Assembly (NCBI GenBank): GCA_032622095.1
Contig: CP136064.1
Location: 136,045,954-136,109,953 of the forward strand
Reading direction: 5' to 3'
Source of the DNA: Siphonodentalium dalli
Lineage: Eukaryota; Mollusca; Scaphopoda; Gadilida; Siphonodentaliidae
Length of the DNA stretch: 64,000 bases
The notes under the pieces: model-generated
What the model saw: only the letters and a program-made list of their open reading frames with translations
What the model was told of the DNA's origin: nothing
Databases searched by the model: none
In this document: piece by piece, positions 29,846-40,576 of the stretch
Position numbering within the stretch: the stretch's first letter is position 1
Layout: the number at the start of each line of letters is the position of its first letter
Program-made: the position numbers and the translations under genes

Positions 29846-30628
29846 GTGAAGATATAAATTTGCTCTTTACCATATCCGGACATTATTGCATCCCCATCTG
29901 TCGTCACAGTTGTGATAAACAAAATGTTCATCCAGAAGTAACAATGTTCATGGACTTTGATAGTAAACCACATCTGGAGAAGAAGAAAATTGTTCGCAAG
30001 TTACATAGACAATTCAGTCATCCATCTTATGATAAACTGAAGAAACTGCTGATAAATTCGGGTATTTCATCTCAAGATATTTTCAGTATGCTCAAAAATA
30101 TATCCGAAAACTGTGAAATTTGTCAGAGATTCCAGCGTCCCAAACCGAAACCAGTTGTTGGTTTTCCAATGGCGAGTGAATTTAATGAAACTGTGTCTAT
30201 GGACCTCATATCATATGAGAAAAACACATGGATCCTACATCTTGTTGATTTATTCACACGATATTCTGTTGCGACAGTGTTTCACAGCAAAGAAAAAAGT
30301 GTTATTGTGGAAAACATTCTGAAGCATTGGGTGAGTTACTTTGGATCACCGAAGAGGTTTCTATGTGACAACGGCGGTGAATTTAATAATGGTGATTTCA
30401 GAGATATGTGCGCAAAATTTAAACATTGTGTCTGCAACTACTGCAGCAGAGAGTCCATGGAAAAATGGTGTCTGTGAAAGATATAATGGTGTACTGAAAG
30501 AATCTATCAATAAGATGATACTTGATACTAAGTTTTCTTTGGAAAATACTGTTTCTTGGGCTGTAAGTGCCAAAAACTGTCTACAGAACCACAATGGGTA
30601 CAGTCCGAATATACTAGTAATTGGAAAC
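29839..30628 (+). pseudogene. copia integrase
   Basis: A GAG-pre-integrase HHCC finger (LHRQFSHPSYDKL and CEICQRF) at about 30000-30130 is followed by the rve core. The catalytic Asp lies in MDLISYE (about 30200), the second Asp in CDNGGEF (about 30365-30385) and Glu in NGVCERYNG (about 30465-30490) after a frameshift near 30425. The domain is then cut at 30628 by a family-C element and continues at 32721. Confidence 0.75.
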
Positions 30629-32720
30629 GAGAGGCCGATCACGATCGGCAGATGTTAACCCATCCCTTGGCGATAAAAATTGACTATGATCGGATAAATG
30701 AGAGTTTTGGTGTTGAATTATAGAGTATACTGTTTTATATAAGAGAATACACTGGAACAGGATCGGTAATGCTAAACCACCACAACCTTGGGTTAAATGT
30801 GAAAGGTGTGACCTGGACATGGAATACTGAGGTTAAGAGAGTCCAATTTAAGTTTACAATAATAATGTGTCAAATTCTACCAACAATATAGTATACAGAT
30901 AAGCCACCACACTGCTGACCCATTTATATCAATTATATAGCAGAGCTGTCAACAAATCACAGGAATTGTTTATGTTGAAAACTGACCTCTCTATTAAACC
31001 AATAACAATTATAATGATCTCAGACCATCTGAAGATATAACTCTGCAGCACAGATGTCCATGTCTACTGTTAATATCATGTGATGTTTATTGTTGAATCT
31101 TTATTTTAAATTAGATACCATAGCCTTCTTTATCAGATTATTTGCACACTGGCATAAGAGACATCAGAAAATAATATAGCCTTATCAATAGCTAAGTAGT
31201 CCAAGGGCATGGGATAGAATTGGTGAATTGGATTTAATGTTTCTCCAAACAGATTTACCAGTACATAACACACGATTTTGGACAGATTTAAAAACTAATT
31301 TGGTGAGGTGATTCGGGGTACCCTTGGCAGAGTTATAATTGTGTTAGTTTTTCAAATTTGTTTAACTTAAAAAAAAATTGTTTTTAATTAATTAAAAAAA
31401 AAAGATTGGGAACCTTTTTATCAACTTGTATCATAATCATCAATATCTAAATGAAAACCAATGAAAGAGTCAATGACATTTTGTTTATTATTATTATAAA
31501 ACATAAAAATAAAAAAATAAAAATAAAATTATTTGTTCAAATTTTTTTTACGAAAAAGGGTCATAACTCCTTTAAAATAAATTGGATCAAACCCATATTC
31601 AAACTCGAACTGTATTTTGGGCTGAGAGAAACCTATATACAAAATTTGGTTCCGATCAAATAGAAAATGTTAGAGTTATCGCATTATGCCTAAAGTGTCT
31701 TCGGACATTGACACTATGTGTACCATACTATGGTACAGGTTCACATAAAAAGTTTTATCTCATGCAGAGTACAAGAAAAATATATCAAACCTGGTGTGCC
31801 CCTTTAATATTTAAATTCACAATTGTAATCAATTGAAATTAATGTCCAACAAATCTACTAAACACAATCACATTATTAATCTCCAATAGTAATGCTATTA
31901 AACAATGAAACCAGATTATGCCTTTAAGATGGAATTTAAATAACCATGCATATAAAATATATAGTAGAAACATTCCATCTGTGCTATCTCAGCATATGGT
32001 CAGAGATACTTTATAGACTATAAAGTATATATGATATGGCCAACACATCCCCTAGTAGTTAATTATCTCAATGCAAGAGAGAGAGACAATTCATGGCATT
32101 GTAACTGGATACTATATCTGTGTGCAAAGACAACCTCAGACCTGATTTATAGGATTCTATTTGGACAGTGCAAACTGGGTATCTTTGATATATTTTAGCG
32201 ATGAATAAAATAATCAAAAGACCATAACTCCATTAAAACTCGATCTGTATTTTGAGTTGAGAAACTCACATACAAAATTTGGTTCCTATCAGTTGAAAAA
32301 TTGTAGATTTATCGAAACATGCATGAATTCTATGTCAAAGGTCCATAACTCCATTAAAAAATATTTTGTATTCAAACTCGATATGTATTTTGGACTGAGC
32401 AACTCGCATACCAAATTTGGTTATGGTCAGATGAATTTTTTTTTAGTTATGGCAGCATGCATGCATTCTAAGTTGAAAAAGGACCATAACACCCTAAAAA
32501 AACTCGGATCAAACCCATATTCAAACTCGATCTGTATTTGGTACTGAGAAACCCATATACAAAATTTGGTTCCGGTCTGATATAAATTGTTTGAGTTATC
32601 GCACCATGCGTAAAGTGTCTACAGACAGACAGACAGACAGACAGACAGACGGACTAATGACGAGTGGTCAATCCGGACAACGACACTATGTTTACCATAC
32701 TATGGTATGGGTAAACATAA
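30629..32720 (+). mobile_element. Helitron-like family C, near full-length, inside copia integrase
   Basis: The 5' end GAGAGGCCGATCACGATCGG carries the palindrome GCCGATCACGATCGGC and is followed by ATGTTAACCC. The 3' end has an (AGAC)n microsatellite (32620-32650), then GTTTACCATAC-TAT-GGTATGGGTAAAC, a hairpin, and ends in ATAAA. The 5' ATGTTAACCC is complementary to the 3' GGGTAAACAT. Removing the insert restores the copia frame (IGN-PNMPN). The body has two or three diverged units ('aaatttggttcc', 'gagttatcgcac') of about 120-180 bp. No coding sequence. Confidence 0.7.
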
Positions 32721-33066
32721 AAATCCAAACATGCCGAACATTCTTACAGATCAACTTCTTGCTCTGGAAGGAAAATCCTCAAGTCAAACTGTTGCAGAAA
32801 ACCTAAATGCGCTTCATCAGGCTAGAGAAGAATTCATCCGAAATGAAACGTCTGAAAGACTACGAGGGCATTGAGATATAATGTGTGAAGCAATAGTGAA
32901 CTTAAGTGAAGTTGTGTTCAATAACGGTGACTCAGTTTTCTTCAAAAGAAATGAAAGTGATAGATGGATTGGCCCTGGAAATGATAGGTACAGACAATAA
33001 ACAGGTTCTTGTGAAACATGGAGGAACTTATGTTCGCGTTTATCCTTGCAGATTATCTCATATCAG
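32721..33066 (+). pseudogene. copia Pol linker between integrase and reverse transcriptase
   Basis: The sequence resumes copia coding sense after the family-C insert (NPNMPNILTDQLLALEG; NLNALHQAREEFIRNE; VLVKHGGTYVRVYPC), with two frameshifts. It is then interrupted at about 33066 by another family-C 5' segment. Confidence 0.5.
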
Positions 33067-33440
33067 AACGAGAGGCCGATCACGATCGGCAGATGTTAAC
33101 CCATCCCTTGGCAATAGTAAATTACTATGATGGGAATCATAAATGAGAGTTTTGGTGTTGAATTATAGAGTATACTTTTATGTACTATTATAGACAAATG
33201 TACATAACACAAATTATTTTAATGTATGGGTCACTAGCATTTATATAAGAGAATGCACTGGTACAGCTAAACCACCACAGCCTTGGGTTAAATGTGAAAG
33301 GTGGCCAGGACATGTGGTACTTGGGTTAAGAGAGTTTACAATAACCAGAGTAAGAGTGCAAATTAATTAGATAGAGCTACTGCCTGTAAGCCTGTGTGTG
33401 TCCTATCCCTAAAAACATAGCTGATTTCACCTCACACTAA
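33067..33440 (+). repeat. Helitron-like family C, 5' segment
   Basis: Starts GAACGAGAGGCCGATCACG and matches the first 250 or so bases of the 30629 copy (including 'gagagttttggtgttgaat' and 'ccttgggttaaatgtgaaagg'). The 3' half is missing. Copia sense resumes after it. Confidence 0.6.
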
Positions 33441-33778
33441 TGTCTAAAAGTAGGGCTGGAAAAGCGACAGGAAAATGTAAACATTTTTGAAAATATAAAG
33501 AATAATGCAACTGGGGAGAACAGTTACATTGACTGGGAGAATGATGTTCAAAAGTGGAAACTGAGTGATATTTCTTCCAGTGACAATGAAATTCTGAACG
33601 AACACTGAACGAATGAAAACTGATTCTGCAACATGTTCTAAGGAAAATCTGAGATTAGTGCTAATGTTTATAGCCTCCAAACGATGGAAATGTCACTCTA
33701 TGGATGTGAAAGCAGCATACCTGGAAGGAAGTACCATAGAAAGGACACTTTATGTGAAACCCCCTTCTGAAGCAAATA
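33441..33778 (+). pseudogene. copia reverse transcriptase, first part
   Basis: A linker (NSYIDWENDVQKWKLSD) ends at a stop. RT then starts near 33613 with ENLRLVLMFIASKRW and the copia-type motif MDVKAAYLEG, ending LYVKPPSEAN. It is cut after codon AAT plus one A by the family-A insertion at 33779 and continues at 38692. Confidence 0.7.
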
Positions 33779-36700
33779 TGAAAGTGTCAATGACACTGTA
33801 GCTCAACTTTGTAAAGAAGGTAATTTTTTTGTGATGACCACTGAATAGAGAGATTAAAAAGGAGTGTAAATGAAAGTGTCAATGACACTGTAGCTCAACT
33901 TGGAAAGGGAATAATTTAATGTGTTACTGTCGATGGAGTGATTAGGAATGTGGAAAGTTGAATGTCTAATACTAGTTTAACAACATGAAGAGAGATATAT
34001 ATACATATATATAAAAGTACAATCTAAGATGGCCACTGGCAGCCATATTTTAATGCCGGTTAACCCCAAAATGACTCGTACCCATCTACATGTCAATGTC
34101 AAAAGTCAAGACAAATTTTATAATGATCCGACCAAAGGTACGACCTGTAGCCCATGCCAAAGGATTTAGTCATGCAAAGAGTAAAATCCAAGATGGCTGC
34201 TGGCGGCCATGTTTTTTGGCCGAATGACGCCAAAATTATTTGTTCCCATCTACATGTCAATATTAACATCCATGACAAATTTCATGATGATCAGATGAAC
34301 AGTACGACCTGTAGCCCGTGCTATTGAATTGATTTTGAAATCCAAGATGGCCGCTGGCGGCCATGTTTTTTTTCCGAATGACCCCAAAATGACTCGTTCC
34401 CATTTAGATGTCATTGTTAACATCCATTACAAATTTCATGATGATCTGATAAAGGTATGACCTGTAGCCCGTGCTAAAGGATTTAGTCATGCAAAGAGAA
34501 AAATCTAAGATGGCTGCCAGCGGCCATGTTTTTTGTCCGAATGACCCCAAAATGACTCGTACCCATCTACATGTCAATGTCAAAAGTCAAGACAAATTTT
34601 ATAATGATCCGACCAAAGGTACGACCTGTAGCCCATGCCAAAGGATTTAGTCATGCAAAGAGTAAAATCCAAGATGGCTGCTGGCGGCCATGTTTTTTGG
34701 CCGAATGACGCCAAAATTATTTGTTCCCATCTACATGTCAATATTAACATCCATGACAAATTTCATGATGATCAGATGAACAGTACGACCTGTAGCCCGT
34801 GCTATTGAATTGATTTTGAAATCCAAGATGGCCGCTGGCGGCCATGTTTTTTTTCCGAATGACCCCAAAATGACTCGTTCCCATTTAGATGTCATTGTTA
34901 ACATCCATTACAAATTTCATGATGATCTGATAAAGGTATGACCTGTAGCCCGTGCTAAAGGATTTAGTCATGCAAAGAGAAAAATCTAAGATGGCTGCCA
35001 GCGGCCATGTTTTTTGTCCGAATGACCCCAAAAGGACTCGTTCCCATCTATATTCCAATTTCAACATCCATGACAAATTTCATGATGATCTGACCAAATG
35101 TATGACCTGTAGCCCGTGCTAAAGAATTTAGTCATGCAAAGAGTAAAATCTAAGATGGCTGCCAGCGGCCATGTTTTTTGGCCGAATGACCCCAAAATTA
35201 ATCGTTCCCATCTACATGTCAATATTAACATCCATGACAAATTTCATGATGATCAGACAAATAGTACGACCTGTAGCCCGTGCTAATGAATTGAATTTTG
35301 AAATCAAAGATAGCCACTGGCGGCCATGTTTTTCGGCCGAATGACCCCAAAATGACTCGTTTCCATCTACATGTCATTGATAATATCCATGACAAATTTT
35401 ATGATGATCAGACAAAAGGTACGACCTGTAGCCCGTGCTAAAGGATTTAGTCATACAAAGAGTAAAATCAAAGATGGCTGCTGCGGCCATGTTTTTTGGC
35501 TGAATGACCCCAAAATTAATTGTTCCCATCTACATGTCAATATTAACATCCATGACAAATTTCATGATGATCAGATGAACAGTACGACCTGTAGCCCGTG
35601 CTAATGGATTGAATTTTGAAATCAAAGATGGCCGCTGGTGGCCATGTTTTTCATCCGAATGACCCCAAAATGACTTGTTCCCATCTACATTCCAATTTCA
35701 ACAGCCATGAAAAATTTCATGATGATCAGACTCAAGGTACGACCTGTAGTCCGTGCTAAAGGATTTAGTAATACAAAGAGTAAAATCCAAGATGGCTGCT
35801 GGCGGCCATGTTTTTCGTCCGAATGACCCCAAAATGACCTGTACCCATCTACATGTCATTGTTAACATCCTTGACAAATTTTATGATGATCAGACTAAAG
35901 GTACGATCTGTAGCCCGTGCTAAAGAACTTAGTCATACAAAGAGTAAAATCCAAAATGGCTGCTGGCGGCCATGTTTTTTGTCCTAATGACCCCAAAATG
36001 ACTTGTTCCCATCTACATTCCAATTTCAACAGCCATGACAAATTTCATGATGATCAGACTAAAGGTACGACCTGTGGCCCGTGCTAAAGGATTTAGTCAT
36101 ACAAAAAGGAAATCCAAGATGGCTGCTGGCAGTCATATTTTTTGGCCGAATGACCCAAAAATGACTCGTTCCCATCTACATGTCATTGTTAACATCCATG
36201 ACAAATTTTATGATGATCTGACCAAAGGTACGACCTGTAGCCCGTGTCAAAGGATTTAGTCATGCAAAGAGTAAAATCTAAGATGGTGCCGGTGGCCATG
36301 TTTTTTGGACGAATGACCCCAAAATTACTCGTTCCCATCTACATGTCAATATTAACATCCATGACAAATTTTATGACAATAAGACGAACAGTACGGCCTG
36401 TAGCCCGTGCTAATGGATAGAATTTTGAAATCCAAGATGGCCACAGGCGGCCATGTCTTTTTTTACCGAATGACCCCAAAATGACTCGTTCCCATCTACA
36501 TGTCAATGTCAACATCCATGACAAATTTCATAATAATCGGACCAAAGGTACGAACTGTAGCCCGTGCTAAAGAAAATTGTTGACGAACCACGCACACACG
36601 CACGACGGATACCAAGCCATGGCAATAGCTCAAACTTTACAAAGTAAAGTTGAGCTAAAAATGAGCAGTAAAGGATTTAGTCATACACAGAGTAAAATCC

Positions 36701-38691
36701 AAGATGGCAGCTGGTGGCCATGTTTATGGCCGAATGACCCCAAAATGACTCGTTCCCATCTACATGTCATTATTAACATCCATGACAAATTTTAAGATTA
36801 TCAAACTAAAGGTACAGCCCGTGCTAAAGGATTTAGTCATACAAAGAGTAAAATCCAAGATGGCTGCTGGTGGCCATGTTTTATGGCCAAATGACCCCAA
36901 AATGACTCTTTCCCATCTACATGTCAATATTAACATCCCTGACAAATTTTATGATGATCACACTAAACGTACGACCTGTAGCCCGAGCTAAAGGATTTAG
37001 TCATACAAATAGTAAAATCAAAGATGGCTGCTTGCTGCCATGTTTTTTGGCCGAAAGACCCCAAAATTACTCGTTCCCATCTACATGTCATTGTTAACAT
37101 CCATGACAAATTTTATGATGATCAGACTAAAAGTACGACCTGTAGCCCGTGCTAAAAAATTTAGTCATACAAAGACTAAAATCCAAGATGGCTGCTGACA
37201 GCCATTTGTTTTTTGGCCGAATGACCTCAAAATGACTCGTTCCCATCTACATGTCTTGTTAACATCCATGACAAATTTTATGATGATCAGACTAAAGGTA
37301 CGACCTGTAGCATGTGCTAAAGGATTTAGTCATACAAAGAGTAAAATCCAAGATGGCTGCTGGCAGCCATGTTTTTTGGCCGAATGACCCCAAAATTAAT
37401 CGTTCCCATCTACATGTCAATATTAACATCCATGACAAATTTCATGATGATCAGACGAACAGTACGACCTGTAGCCCGTGCTAATGGATTGAATTTTTAA
37501 ATCAAAGATGGCTGCTGGCGGCCATGTTTTTTGGCCGAATGACCCCAAAATGATTCATTCCCATCTACATGCCATTGTTAACATCCATGACAAATTTTAT
37601 GATGATCAGACTAAAGGTACGACCTGTAGCCCGTGCTAAAGGATTTAGTCATACAAAGAGTAAAATCCAAGATGGCTGCTGGCGGCCATGTTTTTTGGCC
37701 GAATGACCCCAAAATGACTCGTTCCCATCTACATGTCATTATTAACATTCAAGATAATTAAATGATGATCAGACCAAAGGTACGACCTGTAGCCCGTGCT
37801 AAATAATTTAGTCATACAAAGAGTAAAATCCAAGATGGCTGCTGGCGGCCATGTTTTTTGACCGAACGACCGCAAAATCACTCGTTCCAATCTACATGTC
37901 AATATTAACATCCATGACAAATTTCATGATGATCAGACGAACAGTACGACCTATGGCCCGTGCTAATGAAATAAATTTTGAAATCAAAGATGGCCACTGG
38001 CGGCCATGTTTTTTGTCGGAATGACCACAAAATGACTCGTTCCCATCTACATTCCAATTTCAACAGCCATGAAAATTATTATGATGATCAGACTAAAGGT
38101 ACGACCTGTAGCCCGTGCTAAAGGATTTAGTCATACAAAGAGTAAAATCCAAAATGGCTGCTGTCGGCAAAGTTTTTTGCTCGAATGACCAAAAATGACT
38201 CGTTCCCATTTACATGTCATTGTTAACATCCATGACTAATTTTATGATGATCCAACCAAATGTACGACCTGTAGCCCTTGTCAAAGGATTTAGTCATGCA
38301 AAGAGTAAAATGTAAGATGGCTGCCAGCAGCCATGTTTTTTGGCCGAATGACCCCAAAATTACTCGTTCCCATCTACATGTCAATATTAATATCCATGAC
38401 AAATTTCATGACAATAAGACGAAGAGTACGGCCTGTAGCCCGTGCTAATGGATTGAATTTTGAAATCCAAGATTTTTTTTCCGAATGACCCCAAAATGAT
38501 TCGTTCCCATCTACATGTCAATGTCAACATCCATGACAAATTTCATAATAATCGGACCAAAGGTACGAACTGTAGCCCGTGCTAAAGGAAATTGTTGACG
38601 TATCACACAAGCCCACACGCATACACGCACACAGACGCGGGTTACCAAGCCATGGCAATAGCTCAAACTTTACAAAGTAAAGTTGAGCTAA
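33779..38691 (+). mobile_element. Helitron-like family A array inside copia reverse transcriptase
   Basis: The 5' end TGAAAGTGTCAATGACACTG is present twice (33779 and about 33871). It is followed by nearly 30 core monomers of about 164 bp, an internal 3' end (hairpin plus GAGCTAA) at about 36640-36658, and the final 3' end at 38660-38691: CTTTACAAAGTAAAG, TTGAG, CTAA. The copia codons are restored exactly (EAN-IKGKLW) if the insert occupies an A|T site with no duplication. That is the Helitron target and the CTRR 3' rule, although the 5' end is TG rather than TC. The array contains a near-exact three-monomer duplication offset by 481 bp (34071 and 34552). Confidence 0.85.
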
Positions 38692-39023
38692 TAAAAGGTA
38701 AACTCTGGAGATTGAACAAGTGTGTGTATGGTCTGGCAGATGCGTCTCGTGGCTGGTATCTGCGCATTTCAGAAGATTTAATTAATTTAGGAATGACAGT
38801 TTGCAAGTATGATGAGGCACTATTTTTCTGGCTTGTTCATGGTGAGTGTCAAGGTATTCTGGCTATGCACGTTGATGATTTCTGCTCGGGAGGAAATTCG
38901 GAATTTCAACATTCAATCATTGCTCCATTGAGAAAAATATTCAAGATAGGAACTGAAGAGGAAGGTATGTTCAAATATCTTGGACTTAATGTGAATCAAG
39001 CTGAATCAAGGAGAGAATTTTGA
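38692..39023 (+). pseudogene. copia reverse transcriptase, second part
   Basis: Continues the RT after the family-A insert: GKLWRLNKCVYGLADASRGW, then catalytic box MHVDDF (the YVDD equivalent) at about 38868-38885, and FKYLGLNVNQ. Ends at a stop at 39021-39023, followed by a frameshift. Confidence 0.8.
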
Positions 39024-39029
39024 TATATT

Positions 39030-39426
39030 CATTGATCAGAATCAGTACATCAAAAGTGTACAACATGTTCCAATGTTTCAAGAATGAGTCAAAACAAAGC
39101 TGCACTTAACCCAAAAGAACAGTCGGAATTCCGGAGTGTTTGTGGACAATTAAGTTGGATTTCGGGCCAAACACGACCTGATATATCTTTTGATGTTTGT
39201 CAGCTTTGTACAGTTCTACATAATGGTGTTGTGGAAGACATCAAGCGACTAAACAAAGTGATGCAGAGAACTAAATCTGAGAACTTAGTTATGAAAGTGT
39301 CTTCACTTGGAAACATGAATGATTGTGAAATAGTCGCATATGCAGATTCATCATATGCTAATTTACCAAACGGAGGTTCACAAGGAGGATATGGTGGCTG
39401 TGTGTTATTTATGGGACTGAAGTAAT
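39030..39426 (+). pseudogene. copia RNase H, truncated
   Basis: SEFRSVCGQLSWISGQTRPD, ISFDVCQL, then the RNase H start CEIVAYADSSYAN (Asp of the active site) and GGSQGGYGGCVLFMG. A double stop at 39423-39428 replaces the rest of the domain. The retrotransposon copy ends here or is truncated. Confidence 0.75.
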
Positions 39427-39429
39427 AAC

Positions 39430-40072
39430 AGGTGATCTATACTAACATGTTGTTGTAATGTATGTGTATTGGGTCTATTCTCTGTTAGTAAACGGTTTGT
39501 TTGGATACAGATGTAAGTTTTTTTACATTGATTAGAGAGACGATGGGTGTGCTTGTGTGCACTACCATTTATGTTTGGAAGAGTTATATTGTATAATTTG
39601 GAGGGGCATTGTTTGGCCGATTTTGTCAAAATTCTAGAATTATGTCTACATAAGCTGGTGAAGGATTGGTATTTACCGAGTGAAGGATCTCCCTATCGCA
39701 CTGCGTGTGGCTGGCCTCAAGGCTTGGCTTCAGATCTATTTATAGTTATCACTAGGCAACCGTGTGGGATAAATGAGTAGCTGACAGCTATTGCTGTGAT
39801 GTCCCTGTTATATTCTCTTTAAATCAGTTTTTGTCTCTCCTGTAAAAAATTTGATTTTCCTGGGGTACAAGATTTTAGAAGCCCACGAGCGATATGCAAG
39901 TATTAGATTCTAGTATTTCATTTGGCAGTCAGTGAAAACATCAGAATTATTTTGGTCTCAGTTTTAGATACCTCCACCTGTGTGATAAATTTGTCTATGA
40001 CAACATCTAGCATAACTGATAGCCTGTGCAGTATATTTATTATGAAATACCAGCAGAATATGAATAACTTAC
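39430..40072. other. Sequence between copia and ESS2 exon
   Basis: No gene supported. 39600-39830 may be copia LTR-derived (TATTTATAGTTA box), but no second copy was found on the 5' side. Confidence 0.3.
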
Positions 40073-40235
40073 ATAATGTAGAGTGCCCAGTTGTTGGCCT
40101 TCTATTTGCAAACTTGATCTGCATTTGTCTTAGTTTAACAAGATCATTCTTGTCAATTGCGTCAAAATACTCTGATTGATCCTGTAAAGTCTCCAAATCA
40201 GGGAAGAAGTCTCGCTGTATTATCTTCTCTACATT
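40073..40235 (-). CDS. ESS2: ESS2 (DGCR14) homologue, upstream internal exon
   Basis: Minus-strand exon of 163 bp. The acceptor (gtacttttttcaacag, with a polypyrimidine tract) precedes it and the donor GTAAGT follows. It starts in phase 0 and ends in phase 1. The peptide begins NVEKIIQRDFFPDLETLQDQ and includes the DL..LRQMQIKF block, matching the most conserved part of ESS2 (EKIIQRDFFPD...LRQMAIKF). ESS2 is a nuclear splicing-associated factor. The split codon T|AT joins this exon to 6073-6204. No exon further upstream (higher coordinate) was recognised in the window. The reading continues into the intron for a short distance, which is not coding. Confidence 0.9.
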
Positions 40236-40576
40236 CTGTTGAAAAAAAGTACACTTTCAAAAATGTTTAGATATGAAAACACAAAAAATCACGTAAGGAA
40301 GTATGCTAGCTAGCATAGCATAGCATAGCAAAACCTCTAAAAATTGGAGAAAAATATATTATGACAACAAATTAATGACGTTTTGAGATAATGCTGCAAC
40401 CAAATATAACATGTTGTTGGTAGAAAATCAACAATGGATTTAGATACTATAAATACGAGCACCGCCACGGTGGCATAATTACGGAGACAGGGAGGTGTAA
40501 AGTGAACTTGTTTATATTTCATTATAGAATTGTTAAGATTTCAATACTGTATATCGAAATAAGATTTTGTTATAAA

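Larger units (their letters stand above)
28797..39426 (+). mobile_element. Ty1/copia retrotransposon, split by three Helitron-like insertions
   Basis: Gag, protease, integrase, reverse transcriptase and RNase H appear in copia order on the plus strand, in pieces: 28797-30628, 32721-33066, about 33440-33778 and 38692-39426. The pieces are separated by inserts at 30629-32720, about 33067-33440 and 33779-38691. Coding sense resumes after each insert. Frameshifts and stops occur in every piece, and RNase H is truncated at 39425. I could not identify LTRs at either end. Confidence 0.85.

Noticed and set aside
39547-39780. 77-codon frame after copia RNase H as a continuation of Pol
   Set aside because: No RNase H or other copia motif; more likely LTR-derived or unrelated.
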